A DNA stretch of 64,000 nucleotides from positions 124,001 through 188,000 of the forward strand of contig NZ_JACVEE010000002.1 in the NCBI RefSeq assembly GCF_015355755.1. The letters are read 5' to 3'. Positions 1 to 8,022 of this stretch are shown here, piece by piece (positions within the stretch are counted from its first letter, which is position 1; the number at the start of each line of letters is the position of its first letter). This DNA is from Nocardia sp. XZ_19_385 (GTDB lineage: Bacteria; Actinomycetota; Actinomycetes; Mycobacteriales; Mycobacteriaceae). The position numbers and the translations under genes were made by a program. Below the pieces are notes generated by a model. The model searched no databases. It saw nothing but the letters and a program-made list of their open reading frames with translations, and had not been told where the DNA came from.

Positions 1-113
1 TCTGGCAGGCCGAAGCGGAGCACCAGGATTACCTGGAGCGCTACCCCAACGGCTACACCTGCCACTTCCCGCGCGCGGGCTGGAAGCTGCCCAAGCGGGA
101 GACGACGCACTAG
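1..113 (+). CDS. msrA: Peptide methionine-S-sulfoxide reductase MsrA, C-terminal fragment
   Basis: Only the last 36 codons are present, reading from base 3 to a TAG at 111-113. The peptide contains [16 protein letters not shown] followed by GWKLPKR, which is the conserved C-terminal end of MsrA, the cytosolic enzyme that reduces methionine S-sulfoxide in oxidised proteins. The catalytic GCFWG segment lies upstream, outside the window. The gene is cut by the window edge, not truncated biologically as far as can be seen. Confidence 0.85.
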   Translation, partial: WQAEAEHQDYLERYPNGYTCHFPRAGWKLPKRETTH

Positions 114-168
114 CTCGGTTTGCCCGGCGTTCACGTCCCGGTCCGATTGCCCGGTTAGTTTGGCGCGC

Positions 169-1239
169 ATGCGAAGTCGTGGACCCTTGCTGCTGATCCT
201 CGCGTGCGCGCTCACCGCGGCCCTCGCGCCGTCGGCGACCGCCGCGCCCCCGGTTCGACTACTCGGGGAGCGGGTCGTCCCGTTCGCCTTCGACTTTCGC
301 GGGACGACCGTCGGCGGGCTCTCCGGCATCGATGCCCTGCCGCAGGCCGGAGAATATGTGCTGATCAGCGACGACCGCTCGGCGCTGCAATCCGCACGGT
401 TCTACACCGCGCGAATCGCGGTGGACGGCAACGGGGTCGGGCCGATCGAGTTCACCGGGACCCGGCCGCTGTGTGGGGCGGACGGCGCACCGTATCCGCA
501 GAACACGGTCGATCCGGAGGAAATCCGGGTAGACCCCTGGACCGGCAACTACTTCTGGACGCAGGAGGGTGAGCGGGCGGCGGGCGTGCTGCTGGATCCG
601 TCGGTGCGGGTGACGCGGCCCGACGGCGCCTTCGACTCCGAACTCCCGATCCCGGACAACGAACGGATGCGGCCGGATTCGGGTCCGCAACGCAACGGCG
701 CGCTGGAAGCCGCGACCTTCGCCGCAGGTGGCACGCTGTTCGTGACCGCGCTCGAGGCTCCGCTGATGCAGGATGGCCCGATGCCCGCCGCGACGACCGG
801 GGCCACGACCCGGATCACCGTGCAGGCTCGCACCGGCCAGCTGCTCGCCCAGTACGCCTATCCGCTGGACCCGGTGTTCACCGAAGGTACGGGCAGCAAC
901 GGGATCACCGCCATCCTCGCCGTCGATCCCCTGGATCCGGCGAAATACCTTGTTGTGGAACGTAGTTTCGTCGAAGGCGCAGGTAACCGGATCCGGATCT
1001 ACGAGGCCGATCTCGGCGCCGCCACCAACGTTCTGAACGCGCCGCTGACCAACGCCCGGCCCGTCGCCAAACGTCTGCTCGCCGACCTGAGCGAGCTCGG
1101 CCTCAGCACCGTCGACAACATCGAGGGCATCACCTGGGGCCCGCGCCTGCCCTCCGGGGAACGCACGCTGCTGCTGGTCAGCGACGACAATTTCAACGAC
1201 AAGCAAGTCACCCAGTTCATCGCCCTCGCCCTGCGCTGA
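169..1239 (+). CDS. Secreted esterase-like-activity-of-phytase family protein
   Basis: The predicted protein starts with a classical signal peptide: basic MRSRG, a leucine/alanine-rich core, and a likely cut near ATAAP. The mature part (about 330 residues) matches the phytase-like domain family PF13449, with GGLSGIDALP near the start, an ISDDRS motif, DPEEIRVDPWTGNYFW in the middle and NIEGITWGP plus LLLVSDDNFN at the end, as in a beta-propeller-like fold. Members are annotated as esterase-like/phytase-like; the true substrate is not known. An in-frame TTG at 160 would add three residues, but the ATG at 169 gives the better signal peptide. It lies 20 bases before the M28 peptidase gene, so the two secreted proteins are probably co-transcribed. 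Confidence 0.8.
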   Translation: MRSRGPLLLILACALTAALAPSATAAPPVRLLGERVVPFAFDFRGTTVGGLSGIDALPQAGEYVLISDDRSALQSARFYTARIAVDGNGVGPIEFTGTRPLCGADGAPYPQNTVDPEEIRVDPWTGNYFWTQEGERAAGVLLDPSVRVTRPDGAFDSELPIPDNERMRPDSGPQRNGALEAATFAAGGTLFVTALEAPLMQDGPMPAATTGATTRITVQARTGQLLAQYAYPLDPVFTEGTGSNGITAILAVDPLDPAKYLVVERSFVEGAGNRIRIYEADLGAATNVLNAPLTNARPVAKRLLADLSELGLSTVDNIEGITWGPRLPSGERTLLLVSDDNFNDKQVTQFIALALR

Positions 1240-1259
1240 GATCGAGTTACGCTGGGAGA

Positions 1260-3509
1260 GTGCGGATAGGACAAGGACTTTCCGGTTTCCTGGCGTTCGT
1301 GTTCCTGCTGGCGGTGACAGCCGCCACCGCGTGGGAGCAACAGCCGCACGGTCATGAACCCGAGTCGGCGCCCGCCGAGGTGTTCAGCGCGGGGCGGGCC
1401 TTCCGGTTAGTCGAGGCCATCGCGCAGCGGCCACATCCCGTCGGCACCGCCGAACACGACCGGGTGCGTGATCATCTCGTCGCGCAGCTGCGAGAACTGG
1501 GGCTGCAGACCGAGATTCAGTCCGGCATCGGCCGCTACCCGGGTGCGCTCGCGCGCGATGTCGTCGGGATGGGGCGGACGGACAACATCGTCGCCCGGCT
1601 GCCCGGCACGAACTCGACCGGGACGATCTACCTTGCGGCGCACTATGATTCGGTCCCCTCCAGTCCGGGCGCGAACGACGACGGTGTCGGCGTGGCCGCG
1701 GTGCTGGAAACCCTGCGCGCGCTGCGGGCAAGCGGGGCCACGCTGCGCAACGACGTGGTCGCCCTGCTGACCGACGCCGAGGAAACCGGCATGCTCGGCG
1801 CTGAAGCGTTCGTCGCCGCGAATCCGGATCTGCGCGGCGACGTGATCATCAATCACGAGGCGCGCGGCGCCGGGGGCCCGGTGTTCATGTGGCGGTCCAC
1901 CCGGCCCGACGGAGCCCTGATCCGCGCGGTCGCCGCCGCCCCGCGCCCGAACGCCGACTCGCTGTCCACGGCGCTGGCCGGTGAACAGACCTCCAGCAAC
2001 ACCGATTTCGCGTCCTTCGAACCGGCCGGAGCGCAGGTGCTGGACTTCGCCTACGCCGGCCACAGCGCCTACTACCACAACCCGCTCGACGATCCGGCCC
2101 ATGTTCCGTTGGGGACGCTGCAGCAGATGGGTGACAACACCCTCGCCCTGACTCGCGACCTCGGCGACCGCGATCTCGCCGCCGCGACCGACGACGACAA
2201 TCCCGCCTACTTCGCCCTGCCCTTCGGGACGCTGGTGGTGCTGCCGATCTGGGTGATCATCGCGCTCGCCGTGGTGAGCGTAGTGGCGACCGGGTGGGTG
2301 ATCTGGCGGGTCCGGCGTGCCGGGGAGACCAGCCTCAAGCGCGTATTCGGTTCCGCGGCACTGTTGCTCGTGTCGGTCCCGATCGCCATGGCGGCCGTGT
2401 ACGGACATTGGGAACTCGTGAAGACCATCGAACCCGAGTATCAGCCGCTGTTCGTCGACCCGTATCGGCCCGAGTTCTTTTACGCGGCGGTCATCGTGCT
2501 GTCGGCCGCGGTCCTGGCCGCCTGGTTCGCGCTGTCCCGGCGCTGGTTCGGTTCCACCGGCACCGCGGCCGGTCTGCTGTGCTGCCTGAGCGTGCTCGCG
2601 GCGCTGTTCACCCTGGTTGCCCCGGCCGCCGCCCAAGTGTTGGTGGTGCCGACCGTCGCTGCCGCCCTGGGTGTTTCGGCTACGTTCGGCATTCGGGACC
2701 GATGGCGTCTGCCCGCGCTCTCGCTGTTGCTGCTACCGACGGCCATATTCCTCGGCGGCCTCTGGGCGGCGCTGCAAACCGGTATCGCCGCGGCCCCGTT
2801 CCTCACCGCGCCCACGATCATCCTGCTCGGCAGCCTGCTCACCCTGACCCTCACCCACACCTGGCCGCCCCGGCGCGGCTGGACCGTCCCCGCCACCGCG
2901 GTGCTCCTCGCCGCCGCACTCACCGCGGCGGGCTTGGCCGTCGACCGCTCCGACGACCAGCACCCGCTGACTTCCCAGCTCATCTACGCCCTGGACGCCG
3001 ACCGCAACCACGCGCAATGGATCTCACGGGTCGCCCCCGATCGCTGGACCGACACCTTCGTCGACAACACCACCCCCGAACCCCGATACTCCACCCTCTG
3101 GTCCGACGCGGTCGCGAGCGGCCCGGCACCCACCCAGGCGCTCCCCGCCCCCACCGCCGAAATCCTCTCCGACACCACCGCTTCCGACAAACGCACCATC
3201 CGGCTACGCCTCCGTTCCCACCGCGCCGCCCCCAGCCTCGCCCTGCGCTACACCACCACCCTCCACTCCCTGCGCGTAGCAGGCCGCGACGTAACCCCCG
3301 TCCCGAACAAGGGCATCCAGTTCTACGCACCCCCACCCGAAGGCCTCGACGTAGAACTGACCGCCCCCGCCGGCCCCCTCGACCTCACCCTGATCGACTA
3401 CAACTACCTCCCCGACTCCGGCATCGCCCCCTACGGCCCCCAGCCCCCCGACGTCTACCTCCGCCAAGACAGCGCCAGCGCCGTCTTCACCACCATCCCC
3501 GGCCTCTAA
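1260..3509 (+). CDS. Membrane-anchored M28 family zinc aminopeptidase
   Basis: This 749-residue protein has an N-terminal hydrophobic anchor (about residues 8-24), an M28 peptidase domain (about 45-300) and a C-terminal half with several hydrophobic, probably membrane-spanning, segments (about 320-560) followed by an extracytoplasmic tail. Zinc ligands of the M28 fold are visible: His128 in AAHYDS, Asp140 in GANDDG, Glu174-Glu175 in TDAEETGML, Glu200 in INHEARG and His273 in YYHNPLDD. The architecture resembles vacuolar Pff1-type M28 proteins. The start is GTG, preceded by a GGGAG Shine-Dalgarno. Substrate is unknown. The family assignment is firm; the number of membrane segments is estimated by eye. 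Confidence 0.9.
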   Translation: MRIGQGLSGFLAFVFLLAVTAATAWEQQPHGHEPESAPAEVFSAGRAFRLVEAIAQRPHPVGTAEHDRVRDHLVAQLRELGLQTEIQSGIGRYPGALARDVVGMGRTDNIVARLPGTNSTGTIYLAAHYDSVPSSPGANDDGVGVAAVLETLRALRASGATLRNDVVALLTDAEETGMLGAEAFVAANPDLRGDVIINHEARGAGGPVFMWRSTRPDGALIRAVAAAPRPNADSLSTALAGEQTSSNTDFASFEPAGAQVLDFAYAGHSAYYHNPLDDPAHVPLGTLQQMGDNTLALTRDLGDRDLAAATDDDNPAYFALPFGTLVVLPIWVIIALAVVSVVATGWVIWRVRRAGETSLKRVFGSAALLLVSVPIAMAAVYGHWELVKTIEPEYQPLFVDPYRPEFFYAAVIVLSAAVLAAWFALSRRWFGSTGTAAGLLCCLSVLAALFTLVAPAAAQVLVVPTVAAALGVSATFGIRDRWRLPALSLLLLPTAIFLGGLWAALQTGIAAAPFLTAPTIILLGSLLTLTLTHTWPPRRGWTVPATAVLLAAALTAAGLAVDRSDDQHPLTSQLIYALDADRNHAQWISRVAPDRWTDTFVDNTTPEPRYSTLWSDAVASGPAPTQALPAPTAEILSDTTASDKRTIRLRLRSHRAAPSLALRYTTTLHSLRVAGRDVTPVPNKGIQFYAPPPEGLDVELTAPAGPLDLTLIDYNYLPDSGIAPYGPQPPDVYLRQDSASAVFTTIPGL

Positions 3510-3595
3510 CCCGCCCAAGGCTGAACGGCGGCCAGCCGATGGCGTCTGCAACAATAGCCCACACAACATCGGGTATTGTGTATATAACTGCTGGC

Positions 3596-3606
3596 AAAGG
3601 AGGTGA
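3596..3606 (+). promoter_or_regulatory. Near-perfect Shine-Dalgarno that decides the start of the HTH gene
   Basis: The sequence AAAGGAGGTGA is an extended match to the 16S anti-Shine-Dalgarno. It overlaps an in-frame GTG at 3603, which therefore cannot be the start; the TTG at 3612 lies eight bases after GGAGG. Upstream, 3551-3556 (ACAATA) and 3574-3579 (TATTGT) form a short inverted repeat next to the AT-rich TATATAAC at 3581-3588, a plausible promoter with an autoregulatory operator. Confidence 0.6.
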
Positions 3607-3611
3607 TTCAG

Positions 3612-4301
3612 TTGACCGCGCTTGACCGCTATCAGACGACCGCACAGGCGGCGAGCGCACTCGGCGTGTCCACCGAGCAGGTCCGCGAACTCATCCGCGG
3701 CGGTAAATTACGCGCCGTAAAGGTCGGCCGCGAGGCGCTGGTGGATTCCGCCTCTGTACGCCACCGCGCTCACGTCCTCCGTCCACAGCCTGGCCGCCCC
3801 CTGTCTCCACGCATGGCATGGGCAGTGCTGTGGATGGCCAGCGCCCGAGACCCAGGCTGGGTGAGCGCCGCGGAGAAGACACGTGCGCGCAAATACCTTG
3901 CCCGGCATCGTGCCGAAGATTGGCCGCGGCTGTTGGCGCAAAGAGCTGATTTGCACGTCGGCCGTATGCTGACACCTCAGCTGGCCAAGCTCCGCGACCG
4001 TGCCGGCGTCGTTTCGAGCGGCATCTCCGCGATATCGGCGTACGGTCCGGCGCTACTGCCGACCGAACTCGAATCCGAGTTTTACCTACCGCCAGCACTT
4101 TTCGATGAGCTGGTCCACACTCGCCGAATCATGCTCGACACCGACAAACCCAATGTGTTGTTGCGGGTACCACGAATTTGCATCGATATTTTTGAGCGGG
4201 AACAAGTCGCACCCCGCGCAGTGGTGGCGGCGGACCTGCTGGATAGCGGAGACGAAAGGCAGACCCGAGCAGCGCACGACCTACTCAGCAGGACCTACTA
4301 G
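3612..4301 (+). CDS. Helix-turn-helix protein, candidate antitoxin of an AbiEii-like pair
   Basis: The first 50 residues form an excisionase/MerR-like helix-turn-helix: TTAQAASALGVSTEQVREL followed by RAVKVGREALVD. The remaining 175 residues are not recognised as a named domain; they contain a tryptophan-rich helical stretch (AWAVLWMASARDPGW) and end ten bases before a nucleotidyltransferase gene. This layout, DNA-binding protein first and nucleotidyltransferase second, is that of AbiE-type (type IV) toxin-antitoxin systems, so an antitoxin/repressor role is inferred. The TTG start is chosen because it sits at proper distance from a perfect Shine-Dalgarno. Base composition is unlike the neighbours: I count 29 G or C in the 60 bases from 4141, against roughly two thirds elsewhere. 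Confidence 0.7.
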   Translation: MTALDRYQTTAQAASALGVSTEQVRELIRGGKLRAVKVGREALVDSASVRHRAHVLRPQPGRPLSPRMAWAVLWMASARDPGWVSAAEKTRARKYLARHRAEDWPRLLAQRADLHVGRMLTPQLAKLRDRAGVVSSGISAISAYGPALLPTELESEFYLPPALFDELVHTRRIMLDTDKPNVLLRVPRICIDIFEREQVAPRAVVAADLLDSGDERQTRAAHDLLSRTY

Positions 4302-4311
4302 GGGGAATCTG

Positions 4312-5088
4312 ATGGTTCGCCAGGCGCAAGTTCCGTTGATCGGTCATGTCACGCTACCGCCGCTGGCCGACAACCGGGACGCCCAATTGTGGCCGGCACT
4401 ACTGGACCTTGCCGACAACCTCCCGCAGCCCTACACCGTGATCGGCGGGATGATGGTGTGGATGCACGGCGCTGTAGCGGGACAACAACCACCCCGGGTC
4501 ACCCAAGATATCGACGTGCTGATGGACCTGAGAGCCCAGGTCAGCGCCCTGCGCAAGGCCGTGACCGCTCTCGAGCGGCTGGGCTATCGAGTTGACGGCA
4601 TGAGCCCTGACGGGTTGGCTCACCGGTACCGTCGCGACGACGGCACATTGGTCGACCTGCTGGCGCCGGACAACCTCGGTCGCCGAGCCGACCTCACGAC
4701 TACCCCGCCGGGACGAACGCTCGAGGTGCCGGGCGGAACCAAAGCCCTATCGCATCGGGTTGCCGTCGAAATCCGCTATGGCACAAGATCATCCGTTTTG
4801 TATCTGCCCGAACTCGCACGCGCGCTGCACTGCAAAGTCAAGGCGTATTTGATCGACCACCCAACGCCGCGCCCCGGTATCGAATCACGCCACCTGAGCG
4901 ATATCGCGTTCCTGGTGTCCCTGATCGATGATCCCGACCGGATCCTCGAACAACTCGGCGCGCGGCCTGGTTGCGAACACTTCACTGCGGCAGCAGTATT
5001 GGACGACCCACGGCATCCTGCCTGGTTAACGCTCGGCGCCCGCGCCGACGATGCGCGACTTGTCTGGGGCCAATTACGGCACGGGTGA
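4312..5088 (+). CDS. AbiEii/AbiGii-like nucleotidyltransferase, candidate toxin
   Basis: The 258-residue product has the outline of a minimal nucleotidyltransferase of the AbiEii/MNT type: a glycine turn VIGGMMVWMHG (residues 43-53), the metal-binding pair in TQDIDVLMD (Asp66 and Asp68), and a third acidic residue in GTLVDLLAP (Asp115). A later helix ALHCKVKAYLID and HLSDIAFLVSL match the C-terminal helical half common in this family. Such enzymes transfer nucleotides to tRNA or proteins and act as toxins in type IV systems or in abortive infection; that activity here is inference. It follows the HTH gene by ten bases, with GGGGGAA before its ATG, and ends directly against the convergent DUF1304 gene. 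Confidence 0.7.
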   Translation: MVRQAQVPLIGHVTLPPLADNRDAQLWPALLDLADNLPQPYTVIGGMMVWMHGAVAGQQPPRVTQDIDVLMDLRAQVSALRKAVTALERLGYRVDGMSPDGLAHRYRRDDGTLVDLLAPDNLGRRADLTTTPPGRTLEVPGGTKALSHRVAVEIRYGTRSSVLYLPELARALHCKVKAYLIDHPTPRPGIESRHLSDIAFLVSLIDDPDRILEQLGARPGCEHFTAAAVLDDPRHPAWLTLGARADDARLVWGQLRHG

Positions 5089-5493
5089 CTAACCCGCCCA
5101 GGTGGCTACGACGATCGCTACGAGGGGCGGCAGGCTCGAGCCGATCGTGCCGAGCAGGCTGCCGCCGCGCGGGCGCCAGAAGCCGAGTAGATCGGCTATG
5201 CCCATGGCGAGGCTGGCGAGCAGCATGTACCAGCAGCCCGTGAGGACGACGGTTCGGCCGACCAGCTCGTCGCCGTTGTGCAGGATGATCAGGCCGAGGA
5301 TTGTGCCGAGGCCGCCGAGCATGTTGCGGAAGCCGACCACGAAGGCCCACATCCGTACGTCGGCGAGATTCTCGGTGTCCACGTGTAAGAACCGCCGGAC
5401 TATCGGGCGGTCGTAGAAGAACATCTCCAGGGGCGCGGCCGCGATGTATGCGATCGCACCGATCAGTGCCGCTACCTGCGCGAAACCGTTCAC
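5089..5493 (-). CDS. DUF1304 family membrane protein
   Basis: A 134-residue protein with four predicted membrane helices. The family signature is visible in the first loop, PLEMFFYD followed by RFLHVDTENL, and in GFRNMLGGLGTILGL, all typical of DUF1304 (PF06993). No biochemical role is established for the family. The stop codon abuts the end of the convergent nucleotidyltransferase gene with no spacer, so the island inserted or decayed very close to this gene. Downstream on the same strand lies nothing before the island. Confidence 0.8.
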   Translation of the reverse strand: MNGFAQVAALIGAIAYIAAAPLEMFFYDRPIVRRFLHVDTENLADVRMWAFVVGFRNMLGGLGTILGLIILHNGDELVGRTVVLTGCWYMLLASLAMGIADLLGFWRPRGGSLLGTIGSSLPPLVAIVVATWAG

Positions 5494-5592
5494 GACAGAC
5501 TCCTCGAGTGCCGCACCGGCGGGCTTATTGCGCCGCCACCTGCCCTCAGCATGCGCCTGAAGATCACCGGCGCGGACCCGATTCGGGAGAAG

Positions 5593-7359
5593 TTATTCGT
5601 CTGCGATCAGGTCGTACTCCTTCAGCATTTCGCCGATTTCCGTGGAGTCGAGCTTCGCGAGCAGCTTCTTGCGCACCAGCGCCGGTCCGGGCAGGTGAAC
5701 TTCCTTTCCGTCGCGCAGTTTGCTGGTCGCCGCCAGCAGTTTCCGGACGTCATAGGTCGAGTTGAAGACCTCGGGGACGCCGCGTTCGATGCCGAGGAGT
5801 TGGTAGGCCGCCTCCATGCCGGTGCGGACGGAGTATTCGGTGGTGAAAATACAGTCGCGGGTGGTTTCGGAGAACTGGCCGATGAAGGCGAAGTTCGTCG
5901 CACCCTCCGGCACCACGTCGGGCCGGTCACCTGCCTGGCGGGGCATGAAGAACGCGGTCACGTACGGCATCATGCACGGCACGCATTTGGCCGCGTCCGC
6001 GGCGAGCTCCGCAATGTCTTCGACCGGAACTCCCAGGTGGTACAGCCATTCCTGGGTGATTTCCTCGCCCGTGCACTCCTGCATGGTCTTCTTCACGTAG
6101 TCGCCGGGAACGTCGACGAACAGCGAATAGACCCACACCACGATCTGGTCCTTGGGCTGCTGCTTGAAATGTGGCTGCCGGTTGACGGTCCAGCTCATCA
6201 GCCATTTGGAGTCCCGCACGGTGACGATGCCACCGGTGACGACCTTGCCGCTGAACGGATCTCGCTTGCAGATCTTCTGGATGTAGCGCGGAATGCGTTC
6301 GTCGAGGGTGGTGACGGTCGCCGACTCCCACTTGGTTTTGGAGATATCGCCCGCGAAAACGTCCGGATGCCCGAAAGCCTTGTCCTTGGGGGCGATTCGC
6401 CGCCATAGGTCCCAGGCGGGCGCGGGACCTTCATCCAGCTTCGCCGGGGTGTGATGGTCGCCCTCGTCGGAATTCTCGGTCAGCGAGCCGATGGTCATGA
6501 ACAGCAGGTCGTCCGGGCCCAGATCGACGCCGCCCTCGACGCCTTCGGAGACCCAGTGCAGCCGCGTGGCCTGCTTCTTATCGGAGCCGAGGTCGAAGTC
6601 GACGTCGGTCACCGTCGTATCGAATTTGAAGGTAACGCCCTCGTCGAGCAGCCACCGATACAACGGCAGCACCAGCGACTCGTACTGGTTGTATTTGGTG
6701 AACTTCAGCGCCGAGAAGTCCGGCAGGCCGCCGATGTGATGGATGAAGCGATGCAGGTACAGCTTCATCTCCAGCGCGCTGTGCCATTCCTCGAAGGCGA
6801 ACATGGTGCGCCAATACATCCAGAAGTTGCTCTCCAGGAACTCTTTCGAGAACACCTCGTCGATCCGCTTGTTCTCCATCTCCTCCCGGGTAGCGAGGAA
6901 GACCTTGACCACGTCCTTCTGCCCGCGATCGCCGAGCGTGAACAGCCCATCGGTGTGCGCGTCCTCGCCCTGCTTCACGGTGGCGCGCTGCAGCGAGGAG
7001 TTGGGGTCGTCCTTGTTCAGCCAATAGAACTCGTCGAGCACACTCGCGTCCTCGATCTCCATCGACGGAATCGAGCGGAACAGATCCCACAGGCATTCGA
7101 AATGGTTCTCCATCTCGCGCCCACCCCGGATCACGAACCCCTTCTCCGGCTCCTTGATCCCATCGAGCGCCCCACCCGGCAGCTTCAGCTCTTCGAAGAT
7201 CGTGATCTTCTCCCCGGCCATCCGCCCGTCCCGGATGAGGAACGCCGCCCCCGACATCGACGCCAGCCCCGCCCCGACAAACCACGCCGTCTTGTCCGCA
7301 ACCCCCTCGGGTTTCCGCGGTCGCGCAAAAGCTTCATAATTCCCGCTGCTGTAGTACAT
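5593..7359 (-). CDS. ohyA: Oleate hydratase (myosin-cross-reactive antigen family)
   Basis: The 588-residue product is a full-length FAD-dependent oleate hydratase, which adds water to the cis-9 double bond of oleate or similar free unsaturated fatty acids to give 10-hydroxy acids. Visible signatures are the FAD-binding VGAGLASMSGAAFLIRDG (about 28-45), LPGGALDG (60-67), and the active-site strip GGREMENHFECLWDLF, in which Glu82 corresponds to the catalytic glutamate of characterised homologues. The C-terminal part contains GQFSETTRDCIFTTEYSV, also typical. A GAGGAG Shine-Dalgarno precedes the ATG. The gene follows the TetR gene on the same strand with 96 bases between, so it may be the last gene of that operon or have its own promoter. 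A role in detoxifying host fatty acids or making hydroxy lipids is inference. Confidence 0.95.
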   Translation of the reverse strand: MYYSSGNYEAFARPRKPEGVADKTAWFVGAGLASMSGAAFLIRDGRMAGEKITIFEELKLPGGALDGIKEPEKGFVIRGGREMENHFECLWDLFRSIPSMEIEDASVLDEFYWLNKDDPNSSLQRATVKQGEDAHTDGLFTLGDRGQKDVVKVFLATREEMENKRIDEVFSKEFLESNFWMYWRTMFAFEEWHSALEMKLYLHRFIHHIGGLPDFSALKFTKYNQYESLVLPLYRWLLDEGVTFKFDTTVTDVDFDLGSDKKQATRLHWVSEGVEGGVDLGPDDLLFMTIGSLTENSDEGDHHTPAKLDEGPAPAWDLWRRIAPKDKAFGHPDVFAGDISKTKWESATVTTLDERIPRYIQKICKRDPFSGKVVTGGIVTVRDSKWLMSWTVNRQPHFKQQPKDQIVVWVYSLFVDVPGDYVKKTMQECTGEEITQEWLYHLGVPVEDIAELAADAAKCVPCMMPYVTAFFMPRQAGDRPDVVPEGATNFAFIGQFSETTRDCIFTTEYSVRTGMEAAYQLLGIERGVPEVFNSTYDVRKLLAATSKLRDGKEVHLPGPALVRKKLLAKLDSTEIGEMLKEYDLIADE

Positions 7360-7429
7360 ATGACTCCTCTTCCGAAACAGTCGAAGTACTGGCCAGGCCG
7401 AGCTCCCTTACCCACCTTGCCGCAGAAGC

Positions 7430-7451
7430 AGTAATTAGCCAAGGAATAACT
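7430..7451. promoter_or_regulatory. Imperfect inverted repeat between TetR and ohyA genes
   Basis: AGTAATTAG and GGAATAACT form an imperfect inverted repeat in AT-rich sequence just after the TetR stop and about 70 bases before ohyA. It could be an operator at a separate ohyA promoter. Its sequence differs from the stronger palindrome at 9169-9186, so the same regulator need not bind both. Confidence 0.3.
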
Positions 7452-7455
7452 GAAG

Positions 7456-8016
7456 TTAGCCGAGCTCCAGCTCGACGGCACCGATGAGGAGCTGGCGGGC
7501 GCGGTCGAGGTTCAGAGATCCGCTGTGCCAGCGTTCGCTGAGGCCTTCGACGAGAGTGGTGAGGCGTTCCGCTCCGGCCGCCGGATCACGGTCAGAAGCA
7601 CAGGCGCCGCCAGCCTGGGCCGCGCGGATGAGGGTTTCGATGTCGGCGTTCCAGGAGTCGGTAGTGGTTCGGAGGGGTGTGCGCAGGTCCGGGTTGAAGA
7701 CGGCGCTGGCGCGGAGTTCGCCCCAGGCGATGCTGGTTTCGCGGACGTGCTCGCCGTTCTGGAGTTCGAGCAACAGCATGGCTTCGAGGCGGGCGCGCGG
7801 GTCGCTGCCGGCGGGCTCGGTGTAGTTCTGGGCACGATGGTTGATGTGCTCGAGCGCGGCATAGAGGACGCCGGAGCGGTCCTTGAAGTGGTAATAGATC
7901 AACGCCGTGGACACGCCCGCGGCGGCGGCGAGTTTTTCGACGCGCAGCCCGCGCACGCCGTCCTGGGCGATGACGCGGACCGCGGCTTCGAGGATCTGGG
8001 TTCGACGCTCTGACAC
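7456..8016 (-). CDS. TetR family transcriptional regulator
   Basis: A 186-residue TetR-type repressor. The N-terminal DNA-binding domain reads ILEAAVRVIAQDGVRGLRVE then AGVSTALIYYHFKDRSGVLY, the standard TetR helix-turn-helix (residues 8-55); the rest is a helical ligand-binding domain. It begins with GTG six bases after the stop of the agmatine-deiminase-like gene, indicating translational coupling and co-transcription. Ohy A lies downstream. In Pseudomonas a TetR protein (AguR) controls agmatine deiminase genes; whether this is an orthologue cannot be told from the sequence alone. The palindrome at 9169-9186 upstream of the operon is the best candidate binding site. Confidence 0.9.
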   Translation of the reverse strand: MSERRTQILEAAVRVIAQDGVRGLRVEKLAAAAGVSTALIYYHFKDRSGVLYAALEHINHRAQNYTEPAGSDPRARLEAMLLLELQNGEHVRETSIAWGELRASAVFNPDLRTPLRTTTDSWNADIETLIRAAQAGGACASDRDPAAGAERLTTLVEGLSERWHSGSLNLDRARQLLIGAVELELG

Positions 8017-8022
8017 GATTCC

